Source: FEN-299 sp963727765 (GTDB lineage: Bacteria; Acidobacteriota; Vicinamibacteria; Vicinamibacterales; Fen-181). From it: DNA of 64,000 nt. Of this stretch, positions 41,097 to 49,750 are shown piece by piece; the first letter of the stretch is position 1; each line of letters starts with the position of its first letter. The notes under the pieces are model-generated. The model made no database searches. It had not been told where the DNA came from and saw only the letters and a program-made list of their open reading frames with translations. Where the stretch lies: the NCBI GenBank assembly GCA_963727765.1, contig CAVSGZ010000010.1, positions 1 to 64,000 on the forward strand, given 5' to 3'. The translations under genes and the position numbers were made by a program.

Positions 41097-41339
41097 TCAC
41101 ACCCGCGTGCGCCCGCCGATCACCCTCGCCAGCGCAATCCCCACCGCGAAGGCCACGCCGACGACGATACACACCAGGATCACCGTGTCGTGGTGCGAGT
41201 GTTTGGAGAAGGCAGTCCCGATGCCCGCGCTGATGCCGGCGCCCATCGCCGCCGCCAGGATCGCCGCCATCTTCTGAGGCGTCGGCGGTTTCCGCCCGTC
41301 GCGCCGGTGAGGGGGCACGACCACATGAGGAACGAACAC
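41097..41339 (-). CDS. small single-helix membrane protein
   Basis: Frame of 80 codons. A basic Pro-rich N-terminus (VPPHRRDGRKPPTP) precedes a helix with Gly/Ala small-residue faces (MAAILAAAMGAGISAGIG) and a second hydrophobic segment (TVILVCIVVGVAFAVGIAL). It is downstream of the Arc-like/SPFH genes in the same orientation and may belong to that unit. No family is recognised. Confidence 0.5.
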   Translation of the reverse strand: MFVPHVVVPPHRRDGRKPPTPQKMAAILAAAMGAGISAGIGTAFSKHSHHDTVILVCIVVGVAFAVGIALARVIGGRTRV

Positions 41340-41361
41340 GGCCTGACCTCCAGTTCTTGCC

Positions 41362-41559
41362 TCAGCCCTTCTTCCTGTCCGCCTGGTCCGGACGCGCTGT
41401 CGAGCGGTCCGGCTTCACTCGTCCCGCCTCCCGCAGCGCCTTGGTCAGCAGGAACTCCAGCTGCCCGTTGAGCGAGCGGAACTCGTCGTTCGCCCAACGC
41501 TGGAGCGCGTCGAACGTCGCCGGATCCAGGCGGAGCAGGAAGGGTCTGCGATCAGCCAC
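41362..41559 (-). CDS. Arc-type ribbon-helix-helix DNA-binding protein
   Basis: Predicted protein of 65 residues. The fold is read directly: strand PFLLRLDPATFDALQRWANDEF, then FRSLNGQLEFLLTKALREAG, the standard MetJ/Arc strand-helix-helix with the NGQLEFLL turn. The tail is basic and disordered. It lies just downstream of the SPFH gene in the same orientation, an arrangement I recall in many genomes. Such a dimer would suit the palindrome at 42481-42506. Confidence 0.82.
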   Translation of the reverse strand: MADRRPFLLRLDPATFDALQRWANDEFRSLNGQLEFLLTKALREAGRVKPDRSTARPDQADRKKG

Positions 41560-41582
41560 GAGTCAATCCGTGAGCCCTGAGC

Positions 41583-42458
41583 CTATTGATACAGCGAACC
41601 CGCGTTGATGACCGGCTGCGCGGCACGTTCGCCGCAGAGCACGACGAGCAGGTTGCTCACCATCGTCGCCCGCCGCTCTTCGTCGAGTTGCAGGATCTTC
41701 TTCTCCGACAGGCGTTCGAGCGCCATCTCGACCATCCCCACCGCGCCCTCGACGATCCGCTGGCGCGCGGCGATGATCGCGCCGGCCTGCTGGCGCTGCA
41801 GCATGGCGCCGGCGATCTCCGGCGCGTAGGCCAGGTGGCTGATGCGGGCCTCGATGACCTGGACGCCGGCCTTGTCGAGACGGTCCTGGATCTCGGTCTT
41901 GAGGTGTTCGGCGACCGCCACGGTCTGGCCGCGCAGCGAGGTGACCTTGTCGTCGTGCGAGTCGTACGGGTAGCTGGTGGCGAGATTGCGCAGCGCCGCC
42001 TCGCTCTGCACGTGGACGAAGTTCTCGTAGTTGTCCACCTCGAAGCAGGCCTCGGCCGTCTCGACGACCTTCCAGACCACGACGGAGGCGATCTCGATCG
42101 GGTTCCCCTCGATGTCGTTGACCTTGAGGTGCTGGCTTTCGAAGTTGCGGATGCGCTGCGAGATCCGCTTCTTGGTGTAGAACGGGTTGGCCCAGCGCAG
42201 CCCCGGGTCCTTCACCGTGCCGACGTAGGAGCCGAACAGCTGGAGAACCTGCGCTTCGTTGGGGTTCACGACGAACAGGCCGCCGATACAGGCGCCGTCC
42301 ACGGCGGCGAGCAGGGCGAACCCGACGATGTGCCACGGCACCGGGAACTCGCTCAGGGCCTCGAGCACGATCGCCGTGACGATGGCGATGAGCAGGGGAA
42401 TGAGAATGGCCAGGGCCAGCCAGCCGGACGCCGCCGTCGCTTCTTTCTCACGGATCAT
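41583..42458 (-). CDS. SPFH/band-7 domain membrane protein
   Basis: Stomatin/flotillin-like scaffold of 291 residues. Two N-terminal membrane segments (LALAILIPLLIAIVTAIVL and IVGFALLAAVDGACIGGLF) precede the SPFH domain (VVNPNEAQVLQLFGSYVGTV, GLRWANPFYTKKRISQRIRNFE, IEIASVVVWKV) and a coiled region with IIAARQRIVEGAVGMVEMALERL. AGGAGG sits eight bases before ATG 42458. It is translated just ahead of the Arc-like gene; together they form a likely autoregulated membrane-stress unit. Confidence 0.92.
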   Translation of the reverse strand: MIREKEATAASGWLALAILIPLLIAIVTAIVLEALSEFPVPWHIVGFALLAAVDGACIGGLFVVNPNEAQVLQLFGSYVGTVKDPGLRWANPFYTKKRISQRIRNFESQHLKVNDIEGNPIEIASVVVWKVVETAEACFEVDNYENFVHVQSEAALRNLATSYPYDSHDDKVTSLRGQTVAVAEHLKTEIQDRLDKAGVQVIEARISHLAYAPEIAGAMLQRQQAGAIIAARQRIVEGAVGMVEMALERLSEKKILQLDEERRATMVSNLLVVLCGERAAQPVINAGSLYQ

Positions 42459-42480
42459 CGGAGCACCCTCCTCATCGGTG

Positions 42481-42506
42481 CTTTCAAAGTGATATCATAT
42501 TGAAAG
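42481..42506. promoter_or_regulatory. palindromic operator upstream of the SPFH gene
   Basis: CTTTCAA and TTGAAAG flank a central TGATATCA that shares the same symmetry axis, giving a 26-base near-palindrome 23 bases before the SPFH start. Position and symmetry suit a ribbon-helix-helix dimer-of-dimers, most simply the Arc-like protein of the same unit. Confidence 0.6.
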
Positions 42507-42583
42507 TACGACTGTCAAGAGCTCGGCGATGCCAGCCGGCTGCCGGCAGCGGACCACGGTCGCCCATTCGGCTCGCCACGCGC

Positions 42584-42616
42584 GCTCAGGGCGACCCTGA
42601 GTGTGTCGAAGGGTCG
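42584..42616. repeat. REP-like GC-rich palindrome
   Basis: CTCAGGG and CCCTGAG pair over three bases, and CGACCCT can alternatively pair with the AGGGTCG that follows GTGTGTCGA. Similar CCCTTCGACACACTCAGGG-type sequences are scattered in many GC-rich genomes. It lies in the 280-base gap between the SPFH gene and the lipoprotein gene. Confidence 0.45.
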
Positions 42617-42738
42617 GTGGACGGGGACCGGCATGGCTGGCAGCGGACTCCCGTGACGCGGCCGGACGCCGAAAGTCGAACGTCGATAGCCGGGTACCGC
42701 CGCCCGCCGCGAGCCGATGAGTGTGATACTGTCGCCTC

Positions 42739-43089
42739 ATGCACCGACTGGTGGCCGCGTGCCTCGTCACCGCGCTCGTCGGCGCGGTCGCGGCCTGCTC
42801 GGGCGACGAGCCGCAACCGATCGTCGTGACGCCCGGCCGCATCAGCGTGGTCAACATGACCACCGCCACGTGGACCGACGTCGACGTGTGGCTGAACGAT
42901 CACTACCGGGCGCAGGCGCCGATGCTGTTGCGCGGCCAGCGGCTGGACGTGCCGATCGGCGTCTTCATCGCGGGATTCGGCCAGCGATTCGATCCCAGGC
43001 GGCAGGCGCCGTTCGGCGTCGAGGTCGACGCGAAGGGACCTGACGGCAAGCCGGTGCGCCTCGTCTGGGGCAAGGGGCGCCGGAGGTGA
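42739..43089 (+). CDS. small putative lipoprotein
   Basis: Predicted protein of 116 residues. The N-terminus MHRLVAACLVTALVGAVAACSGD has a lipobox-like AVAAC before Ser-Gly-Asp, suggesting lipid attachment. The mature part is one small beta-rich domain (GRISVVNMTTATWTDVDVWLN, VPIGVFIAGFGQRFD). The stop lies eight bases before the next gene, whose ribosome site GGAGGTG overlaps the end of this gene. Function unknown. Confidence 0.65.
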   Translation: MHRLVAACLVTALVGAVAACSGDEPQPIVVTPGRISVVNMTTATWTDVDVWLNDHYRAQAPMLLRGQRLDVPIGVFIAGFGQRFDPRRQAPFGVEVDAKGPDGKPVRLVWGKGRRR

Positions 43090-43094
43090 CCATC

Positions 43095-43400
43095 ATGGCG
43101 AAGCTGACGTCGGAACTCGAAGTGGCCTGCCCGTGCTGCGGGGCGCTGCTCGTGGTCGATACCAACCTCGGGCGCGTCATTTCTCACAAGGAGCCCGAGC
43201 GAGAGGACAAGCCCGACCTCGACGCGGCGCAGCAGATCCTGGCCGAGGAGAAGGCCCGGCGCGAGGCGGTCTTCCAGCAGTCGGTCGAGGCCCAGAAGAC
43301 CAGGGGCGACGCGCTGTCGAAGCGGTTCGAGGAAGCGCTGCGCCAGGCCCGCGAGGAACCGGTCGGTCCTCCGCCCAAGCGCGACTTCGAGCTGGACTAG
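43095..43400 (+). CDS. zinc-ribbon-like small protein with coiled coil
   Basis: Predicted protein of 101 residues. It begins ELEVACPCCGALLVVDTNLGRV, a half zinc ribbon of the type that normally contains two CxxC knuckles; only one is present, so a dimer could share a metal. Residues 45-85 are a charged helix (AAQQILAEEKARREAVFQQSVEAQ) likely to form a coiled coil. ATG 43095 follows GGAGGTG. I know similar short proteins in Acidobacteria, without function. Confidence 0.65.
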   Translation: MAKLTSELEVACPCCGALLVVDTNLGRVISHKEPEREDKPDLDAAQQILAEEKARREAVFQQSVEAQKTRGDALSKRFEEALRQAREEPVGPPPKRDFELD

Positions 43401-43407
43401 CTGCCGC

Positions 43408-44070
43408 CTACCATGTCCGCGTGACCGTCGGCAGTTCCGTCCAGTGCTCGCGGCCCGGGTAGTCCACCGGCTTGCGGCCGGGGTGTTCTCGCCTGTAGGC
43501 AAAGTAACGGGCGCGCAGCCGGTCGACCCGCGTGTCGGAGGATCGGATCGGGCGGTGAGGGTAGTCGATCAGGAAGCGTTCGACCTTCCAGATGTTCCGC
43601 TCCGAGATCCGCCAGTCGTAGTCGCCGAGCGCCCGCAGGTCGGCCACCGCATAGGCCTTGATGCGTCCGGTGAAGTCGATGTACGGATCGACGTAGCTCA
43701 GGGCCAGCGCGCGGGCCGTGCGGAACACCGGCTTGCGGCCGTGGAGCCCAGGGTCGCGCGACCGCGCGACCGACCCCCAGCGCCCGTGCGCGCGGTAGAC
43801 GAACAGCACGTGGTCCAGTTCGTCGATCGACTCGAAGCTCAGGACGAGCGGCGGGTAGCCGTGCTGCTCGAGGATGACCGCCGCGGCCAGCGCCGATTCC
43901 AGGCAGTGGGCCGTTCCCGTGCGCACGACGCCGCGGAAGCTCCGGAGCGTCGGCCCGCCGGGCGGCGGCTCGGTGTTATAGGGCAGCGAGTTCAGGTAGC
44001 GCTGCACAAGCGCCGGCGTCGACAGGCGCCCGACCAGGCGCCGCTCGGCGGGCGTAAATGGCGGCGTCAT
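43408..44070 (-). CDS. transglutaminase-like domain protein
   Basis: Predicted protein of 220 residues. A papain-like core is suggested by Cys in GTAHCLESALAAAVILEQHG, His in DELDHVLFVYRAHGRWGSV and a following Asp in SRDPGLHGR, the Cys-His-Asp order of transglutaminase-like proteins. The start overlaps the stop of the acyl-CoA synthetase by four bases, making it the last gene of the ior operon. Its link to that metabolism is unclear; linkage may be only transcriptional. Confidence 0.72.
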   Translation of the reverse strand: MTPPFTPAERRLVGRLSTPALVQRYLNSLPYNTEPPPGGPTLRSFRGVVRTGTAHCLESALAAAVILEQHGYPPLVLSFESIDELDHVLFVYRAHGRWGSVARSRDPGLHGRKPVFRTARALALSYVDPYIDFTGRIKAYAVADLRALGDYDWRISERNIWKVERFLIDYPHRPIRSSDTRVDRLRARYFAYRREHPGRKPVDYPGREHWTELPTVTRTW

Positions 44071-46313
44071 CTGCCCGCGGCCGCGGCGCGCGCGCGCGCC
44101 GCGACGAAGACGTTCAGCAGGCGCAGCGCCGTGTCGGCCGTCCGGAACGTCGGAATCCCGTGCTGCTCGAGCACCGCGACCAACGGGTCGTAGACCGCGC
44201 CGGCGTCGACGACGGCGACGAAGGCCTTGTCGATCGCGGCGTGCAGCCGCGCCAGGCGCAGGCCGATGCCGTTCTCCCGCGCCAGGTCGTTGTCGTGGCC
44301 GGGGCCAGGCGGGAGCGTGTCGAGCGCGACAGTGAGCGGCACGCAGCCCACGACCCCGACGTCGATGCCGCCCGAGTCCATCACGGCGCGGAGCGAGTCC
44401 TCGTAAGCGGCGTCGCCGGCCATCGGCGTCAGGTCGAGGGGGTTGTGGACGTCGACGACCGTGTCGATGCGCGCCGCGCGGAGGACCTGCTGCAGCCGCG
44501 CCGACGTCGGCTCGTCGAACGCGGCCAGCTCCAGCCGCCCCAGCGAGTCGGCCATGGCCACGCACTCGAAGCCGGCGTTCGAGACCGCGCCGAGCCTCGT
44601 GCCGGCAGCCCGCTTGTGGCGCAGGCGGGTGAACAGGCCGACGAGGTCGTCGAAGTCGGACAGGGATTCAGCCACCACCACGCCCGCGGCCTGCGCCAGC
44701 TCGCGCGTCACCGTGTAGTCGCCGGCGATCGAGGCCGTGTGGCTGGCCGACGCCTTCGCGCCGGCCGCCGTCCGGCCGGCCCGGTAGAGGATCACGCTGC
44801 GCCCGCTCGCGACGATCTCGCGCGCCGCATTCAGGAACGCCAGCCCGTCGAGCCTCGTGAACCCTTCCACGTAGACGGCGAACACCTCGATGGCCGGGTC
44901 GTCCTTCAGCCAGGCGAGGTAGTCGCCGACGGTCAGGTCCATCTGGTTGCCGAGCGTGATGGCGTACTTCGGGTTCAGCCGCCCGAGCTTGCTCATCCGC
45001 GACACGGCGAACGCGCCGCTCTGCGAGACGAACGCCACCGGCGACACCTCGCCCGAGGGCACCGGCAGCTTGTATTCGGGGATGAACATCGTGTCGTAGC
45101 GCCCGGGCATCGAGCGGATCCCGAGGCAGTTGCCGCCGTTGATGAGCGGCCCTTGCCACGCGCTCGCGCGCGCCGCGTCGAGCGCCGCGCGCATCCGGCC
45201 CACGATCGCCTCGGTGCCGGCCTTCTCCTCGAGGCCGCCGGGGATGACGATGATGCTCTCGGCCTTCTGTCCCTCGACAATCTCGGTGATGGCTTGGGGC
45301 GTCTGCGCGGCCGAGATGGCGAGGATGAACAGGTCGACCTTTCCGGAAATCGCGGCGATGTCGGGCACGCACCGGCAGCCTTCGAGCGTCGTGCTTCCCG
45401 GCTTCACGACCAAGATCTGCTCGCGGTCGAACCCCTCGCGGACCAGGTTGTTCAGGATGATGTGGCCCGGGTTCAGCTTCTCGGACACGCCGATGATGGC
45501 CGCCGACCTCGGCTCGAGCAGCGCCTTCAGCTTGCCCAGCGGGCGAGGCGCGCGGGCCGGTCGCGGCCCGGAGCCGAGCTTGACGAGGATGTCGAGCGCC
45601 ACCAGACGCCCGTTGGCGACCACCAGCGGGTTGATCTCGCACTCGGCGATGGCGTGCGGCGCGAAGGCCGACGCGAGTTCCATGAACTGCCGCACCGCCG
45701 CGACGACCGACGCCCTGGCAATCTGCGGCTCCTGTCCCCGCAGCCGTCCTGTGGCGAGCCGCCCGATCGCCAGCCGGTCGATGGCGTCCTCGATCTCGCG
45801 GTCGCTGGTGCCCGACGGCGAGAAGATCCCGATCTCGCGCCCGGGCTTGAAGTTCTCCGCGAGGAATTCGGTGTAGATGCCGCCGGCGCCGAGCGTGACC
45901 ACCGGGCCGAAGTCCTCGGTCCACCGCAGGCCGAGGATCAGCTCGTGGCCGATCGACGTGTCGTAGCGCAGGAACTCGTTGATCGTGAAGCCGACGATGT
46001 CCTGGCCGCCGAGGCGCCGCTCCATGTCGGCCACGACGGCGGCGATGGCCCCGGGCGTGCGGTCGACGACCTTGACGCCGCCGACGTCGCTCTTGTGGAG
46101 GATCTTCGGCGAAATGACCTTGACGACGACCCGGTCGCCGCCGAGCGAGGAGGTGTCAGCCGACGCGGCCTCGGCGGCGTTCCGCACGAAGACGTGCGCG
46201 GGCGCGCCCACACCGAGCGCCGCCAGCAGTTCCAGCCCCTCGGTCTCGAGCAGCACGGCGCGGCCTCCGGCTGCTTCGAGGACGCGGGCGATCCGGGTCG
46301 TGTCGATCGTCAC
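44067..46313 (-). CDS. ADP-forming acyl-CoA synthetase, single chain (ATP-grasp first)
   Basis: Makes ATP from an acyl-CoA, ADP and phosphate. Residues 1-235 form the ATP-grasp part (VVVKVISPKILHKSDVGGV, LGAGGIYTEFL, ECEINPLVVANGRLVALD). Residues 265-385 form the CoA-binding Rossmann domain (RSAAIIGVSEKLNPGHIIL). The ligase part follows, with GNCLGIRSMP, VSQSGAFAVSRM, and a probable phosphohistidine in KASASHTASIAG. The domain order is reversed relative to the common alpha-then-beta chain. With iorAB upstream (four-base overlap), it would conserve the energy of aryl- or branched-chain acyl-CoA. GTG start. Confidence 0.93.
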   Translation of the reverse strand: MTIDTTRIARVLEAAGGRAVLLETEGLELLAALGVGAPAHVFVRNAAEAASADTSSLGGDRVVVKVISPKILHKSDVGGVKVVDRTPGAIAAVVADMERRLGGQDIVGFTINEFLRYDTSIGHELILGLRWTEDFGPVVTLGAGGIYTEFLAENFKPGREIGIFSPSGTSDREIEDAIDRLAIGRLATGRLRGQEPQIARASVVAAVRQFMELASAFAPHAIAECEINPLVVANGRLVALDILVKLGSGPRPARAPRPLGKLKALLEPRSAAIIGVSEKLNPGHIILNNLVREGFDREQILVVKPGSTTLEGCRCVPDIAAISGKVDLFILAISAAQTPQAITEIVEGQKAESIIVIPGGLEEKAGTEAIVGRMRAALDAARASAWQGPLINGGNCLGIRSMPGRYDTMFIPEYKLPVPSGEVSPVAFVSQSGAFAVSRMSKLGRLNPKYAITLGNQMDLTVGDYLAWLKDDPAIEVFAVYVEGFTRLDGLAFLNAAREIVASGRSVILYRAGRTAAGAKASASHTASIAGDYTVTRELAQAAGVVVAESLSDFDDLVGLFTRLRHKRAAGTRLGAVSNAGFECVAMADSLGRLELAAFDEPTSARLQQVLRAARIDTVVDVHNPLDLTPMAGDAAYEDSLRAVMDSGGIDVGVVGCVPLTVALDTLPPGPGHDNDLARENGIGLRLARLHAAIDKAFVAVVDAGAVYDPLVAVLEQHGIPTFRTADTALRLLNVFVAARARAAAAGR

Positions 46314-46882
46314 AGCACAGCCTCCCGCCCGGCCCGGAATGCCGCCAGGTTGGTCGCCACCACCTTCTCGCCCTTGGAGGCGAAGGTCGTCTCGATGAAG
46401 CGCTCGAGCGTCGCGGCCGGCACCGGCACATTGTGGGACGCCGCGCCGACCATCACCATGTTGGTGGCGCGCGCCGAGCCAGCATGGCGCGCCAGCTTCT
46501 CGCCGTCGACCAAGCGCGCCCCCGGCAGCTTCCTGATCTGGTCGAGCAGCGACTCGAGCGGGGGATAGTCGGGGATGTTGAGCACCGGCGTGATCGCCGT
46601 GACCACCGCCCCCTCCGGCGAGAGGAACGGCAGGTAGCGCAGGCTCTCGAGCGGCTCCATGCTGAGGATGAGCGACGCGCCGCCGTGCGGGATGAGGTCG
46701 CTCGCGATCGGCGTGTCCGCCAGCCGCAGGTGCGCCAGCACGGCGCCGCCGCGCTGCGACATCCCGTGCACCTCGGACTGCTTGACGAACAGCCCTTCCT
46801 TGAGCGCGCTCGAGGCGATGATCGCCGACACCGACAGCACGCCCTGTCCGCCCACGCCAGCGAGAATGATGTCGTACTTCAC
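46310..46882 (-). CDS. iorB: indolepyruvate:ferredoxin oxidoreductase, beta subunit
   Basis: Gamma-type domain of 2-oxoacid:ferredoxin oxidoreductases, 190 residues. YDIILAGVGGQGVLSVSAIIA is the family opening, followed by SEVHGMSQRGGAVLAHLR, and GAASHNVPVP before the end. It pairs with iorA to oxidise aromatic 2-oxoacids to acyl-CoA. GTG 46882 is preceded by GAGGGGG. It is coupled to the acyl-CoA synthetase by a four-base overlap and separated from iorA by the 46.9-kb heptad tracts. Confidence 0.94.
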   Translation of the reverse strand: MKYDIILAGVGGQGVLSVSAIIASSALKEGLFVKQSEVHGMSQRGGAVLAHLRLADTPIASDLIPHGGASLILSMEPLESLRYLPFLSPEGAVVTAITPVLNIPDYPPLESLLDQIRKLPGARLVDGEKLARHAGSARATNMVMVGAASHNVPVPAATLERFIETTFASKGEKVVATNLAAFRAGREAVL

Positions 46883-46899
46883 AGATGGATCCCCCTCAA

Positions 46900-46934
46900 G
46901 GCTGACGGCTGGCGACTGACGGCCGACGGCCGTG
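46900..46934 (+). repeat. heptad repeat, GGCTGAC type, between iorA and iorB
   Basis: Five units (ggctgac, ggctggc, gactgac, ggccgac, ggccgtg). It is related to the tract at 6333. Confidence 0.72.
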
Positions 46935-46983
46935 ATCCGCTGCCAGCTGTCCTGTCGCCCGTCCTCCGACCGTGATCCGCTGC

Positions 46984-47011
46984 CCGCCCTCCGCCTTCCG
47001 CCCTACGCCTT
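46984..47011 (+). repeat. heptad repeat, CCGCCYT type, at the iorA 3' end
   Basis: Four units (ccgccct, ccgcctt, ccgccct, acgcctt) followed by a CTTCTT run. The iorA stop codon lies inside the tract. Confidence 0.65.
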
Positions 47012-48599
47012 CTTCTTGGTCTTGAGCGTCTCGATGCACTCGCGCACGGCGATGATCACCGACAGCCCCTGATACGCCACTTCCTGCTCGATCAGCGCGC
47101 GGTTCGCCTCGGTCTGCCGGTGGTGCGCCGTGACGAGATGGCAGTGCGCCGGGTCGACGCCGAGGCCGAGCACCAGCTTCTCGATCCGCGACGGCGGCAG
47201 GATGGTCGGCTGCCCGCCGGTCATCGCCGTCGTCTCGTTGTCGAGGATGAACAGCGTCATGTCGGTGTTGGCCGCCACCGCGTCCATGAGCGGCGTGACG
47301 CCGGAGTGGAGGAACGTGCTGTCGCCGATGACCGCGACAGCGGGCCGCAGGCCGGCGTCTGAGGCGCCTTTGGCCATACCGACCGACGCCCCCATGCAGA
47401 CGCAGGAGTCGACGGCGGAGTAGGGCGGCAGCGCGCCGAGCGTGTAGCAGCCGATGTCGGACGTGACCACCGGCGTCGCGATCCCCTTCAGCGCTTCGGT
47501 GAGCGCGGCGAACGAATCGCCGTGCGGGCATCCGGCGCACAGCTGCGGCGGCCGGTTCGGCAGGACGAACCCTGCCACCGACTGGCCCGGCCGCTCGGGG
47601 ATGCCGAGCGCGCGTCGCACCAGGTCCGGCGTCAGCTCGCCGTCGGGGGGAACGGTCCCGGTCATCTTGCCGAGGATCTCGGTGTCGCCGGGAAGCAGGC
47701 CGCGCAGCAGCCGCTCGACGTAGGGGTAGCCTTCTTCGAGCACCAGCACCCGGGACACGTGGCGGACCAGACGCCGCACCAGGTTGACCGGGATCGGGTA
47801 CGCGCCGATGTGGAGGTGCGCCAGCGGACGGCCGACGTCCTCCAGGTTCTCGACGTAGTAGTTCCGCGCGATCCCGGTCGGTGATCACGCCGAGGTCGTC
47901 CGCCTTCTCGTGCAGGTCCAGGTGATTCGCGCCCGTCTGCTCCGACCAAGCCTCGATCTCGGGAAACCGCTCGATGAGCGCGCGCCACTGCTTCCGGGCG
48001 TTGCCCGGCAGCAGCGTCCAGGAGGCCGGCACAGGCGCCTTGGACACCGGGTTCTCCGCGCGAGGCTCGCCGACGCGCACGACCGCGCGGCTGTGCGCCA
48101 GGCGCGTCACCAGGCGCACGACCACCGGGACGTGAAAGCGCTCCGAGAGGTCGAACGCCTCGCGCGTCAGGTCGTAGGCCTCCTGCTGGTTGGCCGGCTC
48201 GACGCAGATCACGCGGGCGAAGTCGGCGTAGTAGCGCGAGTCCTGCTCGTTCTGCGAGCTGTGCATGCCCGGGTCGTCCGCGACGACGACGACCAGGCCG
48301 CCGTGAATCGACACGATCGCGGAGTTCATGAACGGGTCGGCCGCGACGTTGAGGCCGACGTGCTTCATCGAGGTCAGCGTGCGCCGCCCCGCGAACGACA
48401 CGCCGAGCGCCGCCTCGTACGCGGTCTTCTCGTTCGTGCACCAGGTCGCGCGCGGTCCGCCATGGCGCTGCTGGTAGCGAATCAGGTATTCGAGGATCTC
48501 GGTCGAGGGCGTGCCGGGATACGCATAGGCCGCCGTCATTCCCGCATGAACGGCAGCCAGCGCGACCGCTTCATCACCAAGCAGAACCAGGTCGGACAT
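47003..48599 (-). pseudogene. iorA: indolepyruvate:ferredoxin oxidoreductase, alpha subunit, split by a +1 frame break
   Basis: TPP-dependent catalytic subunit. The N-terminal part is in one frame (MTAAYAYPGTPSTEILEYL, TSMKHVGLNVAADP, VVVVADDPGMHSSQNEQDSR). From about 47880 on, the next frame carries TGIARNYYVENLEDVG, LCAGCPHGDSFAAL, SDIGCYTLG and the TPP motif GDSTFLHSGVTPL. One extra base in ATCACCGACCGGG accounts for the break. The protein ends RECIETLKTKKKA, so the C-terminal double [4Fe-4S] ferredoxin domain of typical IorA proteins is missing. The start is ATG 48599. Confidence 0.87.
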
Positions 48600-48662
48600 G
48601 AAGATGCTCCAGGACAGGAATCGCACCGGGAGCGACCGCGCCGCCGCAGCCGCAACCCGTCA

Positions 48663-49541
48663 TTATTTCGAGAGGACGGGCACCGACGCAAGCGCCGCGA
48701 TCGCCTCGTCCGGCGTCCACGCGTTGCCGTCGAGGATTCTGACGAGCCGTCCCTGCCGATCGATGACGGCCGTCCGCAGGTTGTGCGTGATGCTCGACGG
48801 GTCCTTCTCGTCGCGGATCAGGCTCAGGCCCAGCCGGGCGCCCCACGCTTCGACCTCCGCCTTGGGCGCGGTGGCGAACGTCCAGACAGCCGGGTCGGCG
48901 CCCAGGCGCGCGGCGTGCTTGTGGAGTTCGGCGGGCGTGTCGAAGTCGGGATCGAACGACACCGACAGCAGGTGGACCTGTCCCTTCAAGCGTCCAGTCT
49001 TGAGGGCTCGCTGGACGGCGCCGAAGCAGGCGTCCATGCGCGGGCAGAACTCGGGCAGCGGGCAGCGGGTGTAGATGAACGTCAGCAGCACCGCCGAACC
49101 TCGCAGCGACGAGAGGCGGAGGCTCTTCCCGTCCTGGTCGACCAGCACCTGGTCGGGCACCTCTGCACCCGGTTCGACGAGACTGACGGCGGGCCGCAGC
49201 GGTTCCTTCCGCTCCGGTAGCGGCGCCGATCCCGTCTTCTCGATCGCCGAGAGCCAGGCCTCATCGTCTGTCACGTTGAGCGTGGCGCGGATGAGGTCTC
49301 CCGCGACGAGCCCCCTGGCCAGCGCCAGGTGCTTCACCTTGAACGGCATCGTCATCCCCGGCATGAACCCCGGGATGTCGTTGTGGCGGATGACCAGCTC
49401 TGCGCCGCCGGATCTGATCTCGAGGATCTGTCCGGTCAGCGCATACTGGCGCGCGCTCGGTTGCTGTCTGGCGCAGCCGAAGACCATGACGGAGAAGATA
49501 GTGAGGAGAAGCGTGGTGTGGCGCACGACACATGGTAGCAT
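48663..49541 (-). CDS. Sco1/SenC-type protein with N-terminal CusF-like copper domain
   Basis: Exported copper chaperone or thiol reductase of 292 residues. A signal/lipobox-like start (TTLLLTIFSVMVFGCARQ) precedes a CusF-like segment (LVIRHNDIPGFMPGMTMPFKVKH, Met-rich). The Sco domain follows with the metal-binding pair in TRCPLPEFCPRM (CxxxxxC instead of the usual CxxxC) and the distal His in SSITHNLRTAVID. Sco proteins metallate the CuA site of cytochrome oxidase; no oxidase gene is in the window. The start ATG 49541 is followed by LPCVVRH. Confidence 0.88.
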   Translation of the reverse strand: MLPCVVRHTTLLLTIFSVMVFGCARQQPSARQYALTGQILEIRSGGAELVIRHNDIPGFMPGMTMPFKVKHLALARGLVAGDLIRATLNVTDDEAWLSAIEKTGSAPLPERKEPLRPAVSLVEPGAEVPDQVLVDQDGKSLRLSSLRGSAVLLTFIYTRCPLPEFCPRMDACFGAVQRALKTGRLKGQVHLLSVSFDPDFDTPAELHKHAARLGADPAVWTFATAPKAEVEAWGARLGLSLIRDEKDPSSITHNLRTAVIDRQGRLVRILDGNAWTPDEAIAALASVPVLSK

Positions 49542-49546
49542 CGCGG

Positions 49547-49574
49547 CCCGAGCCCTGAGCCTCTGGCCCTGAGC
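49547..49574 (-). repeat. half heptad element (inverted arm only) upstream of the Sco gene
   Basis: Four units cccgagc, cctgagc, ctctggc, cctgagc, then CTTCTT. It equals the second arm of the mirrored elements at 19384 and 51185. Confidence 0.65.
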
Positions 49575-49750
49575 CTTCTTCCGTTGACCGCCCCGATTCT
49601 GGTATATTTCCGCTGCCATAATGGAAGCCGCTCGTATGCCTGCGCCTCGTTCGGTCGGGCAGTGAGGGCGCTTTCTCGAGCGTGTGTCCCGAGCGCGCGG
49701 GCCCTCTCGCAGCAAATGTCGCGCGATATCTTGCAGGAGTGAGTCGAAGC

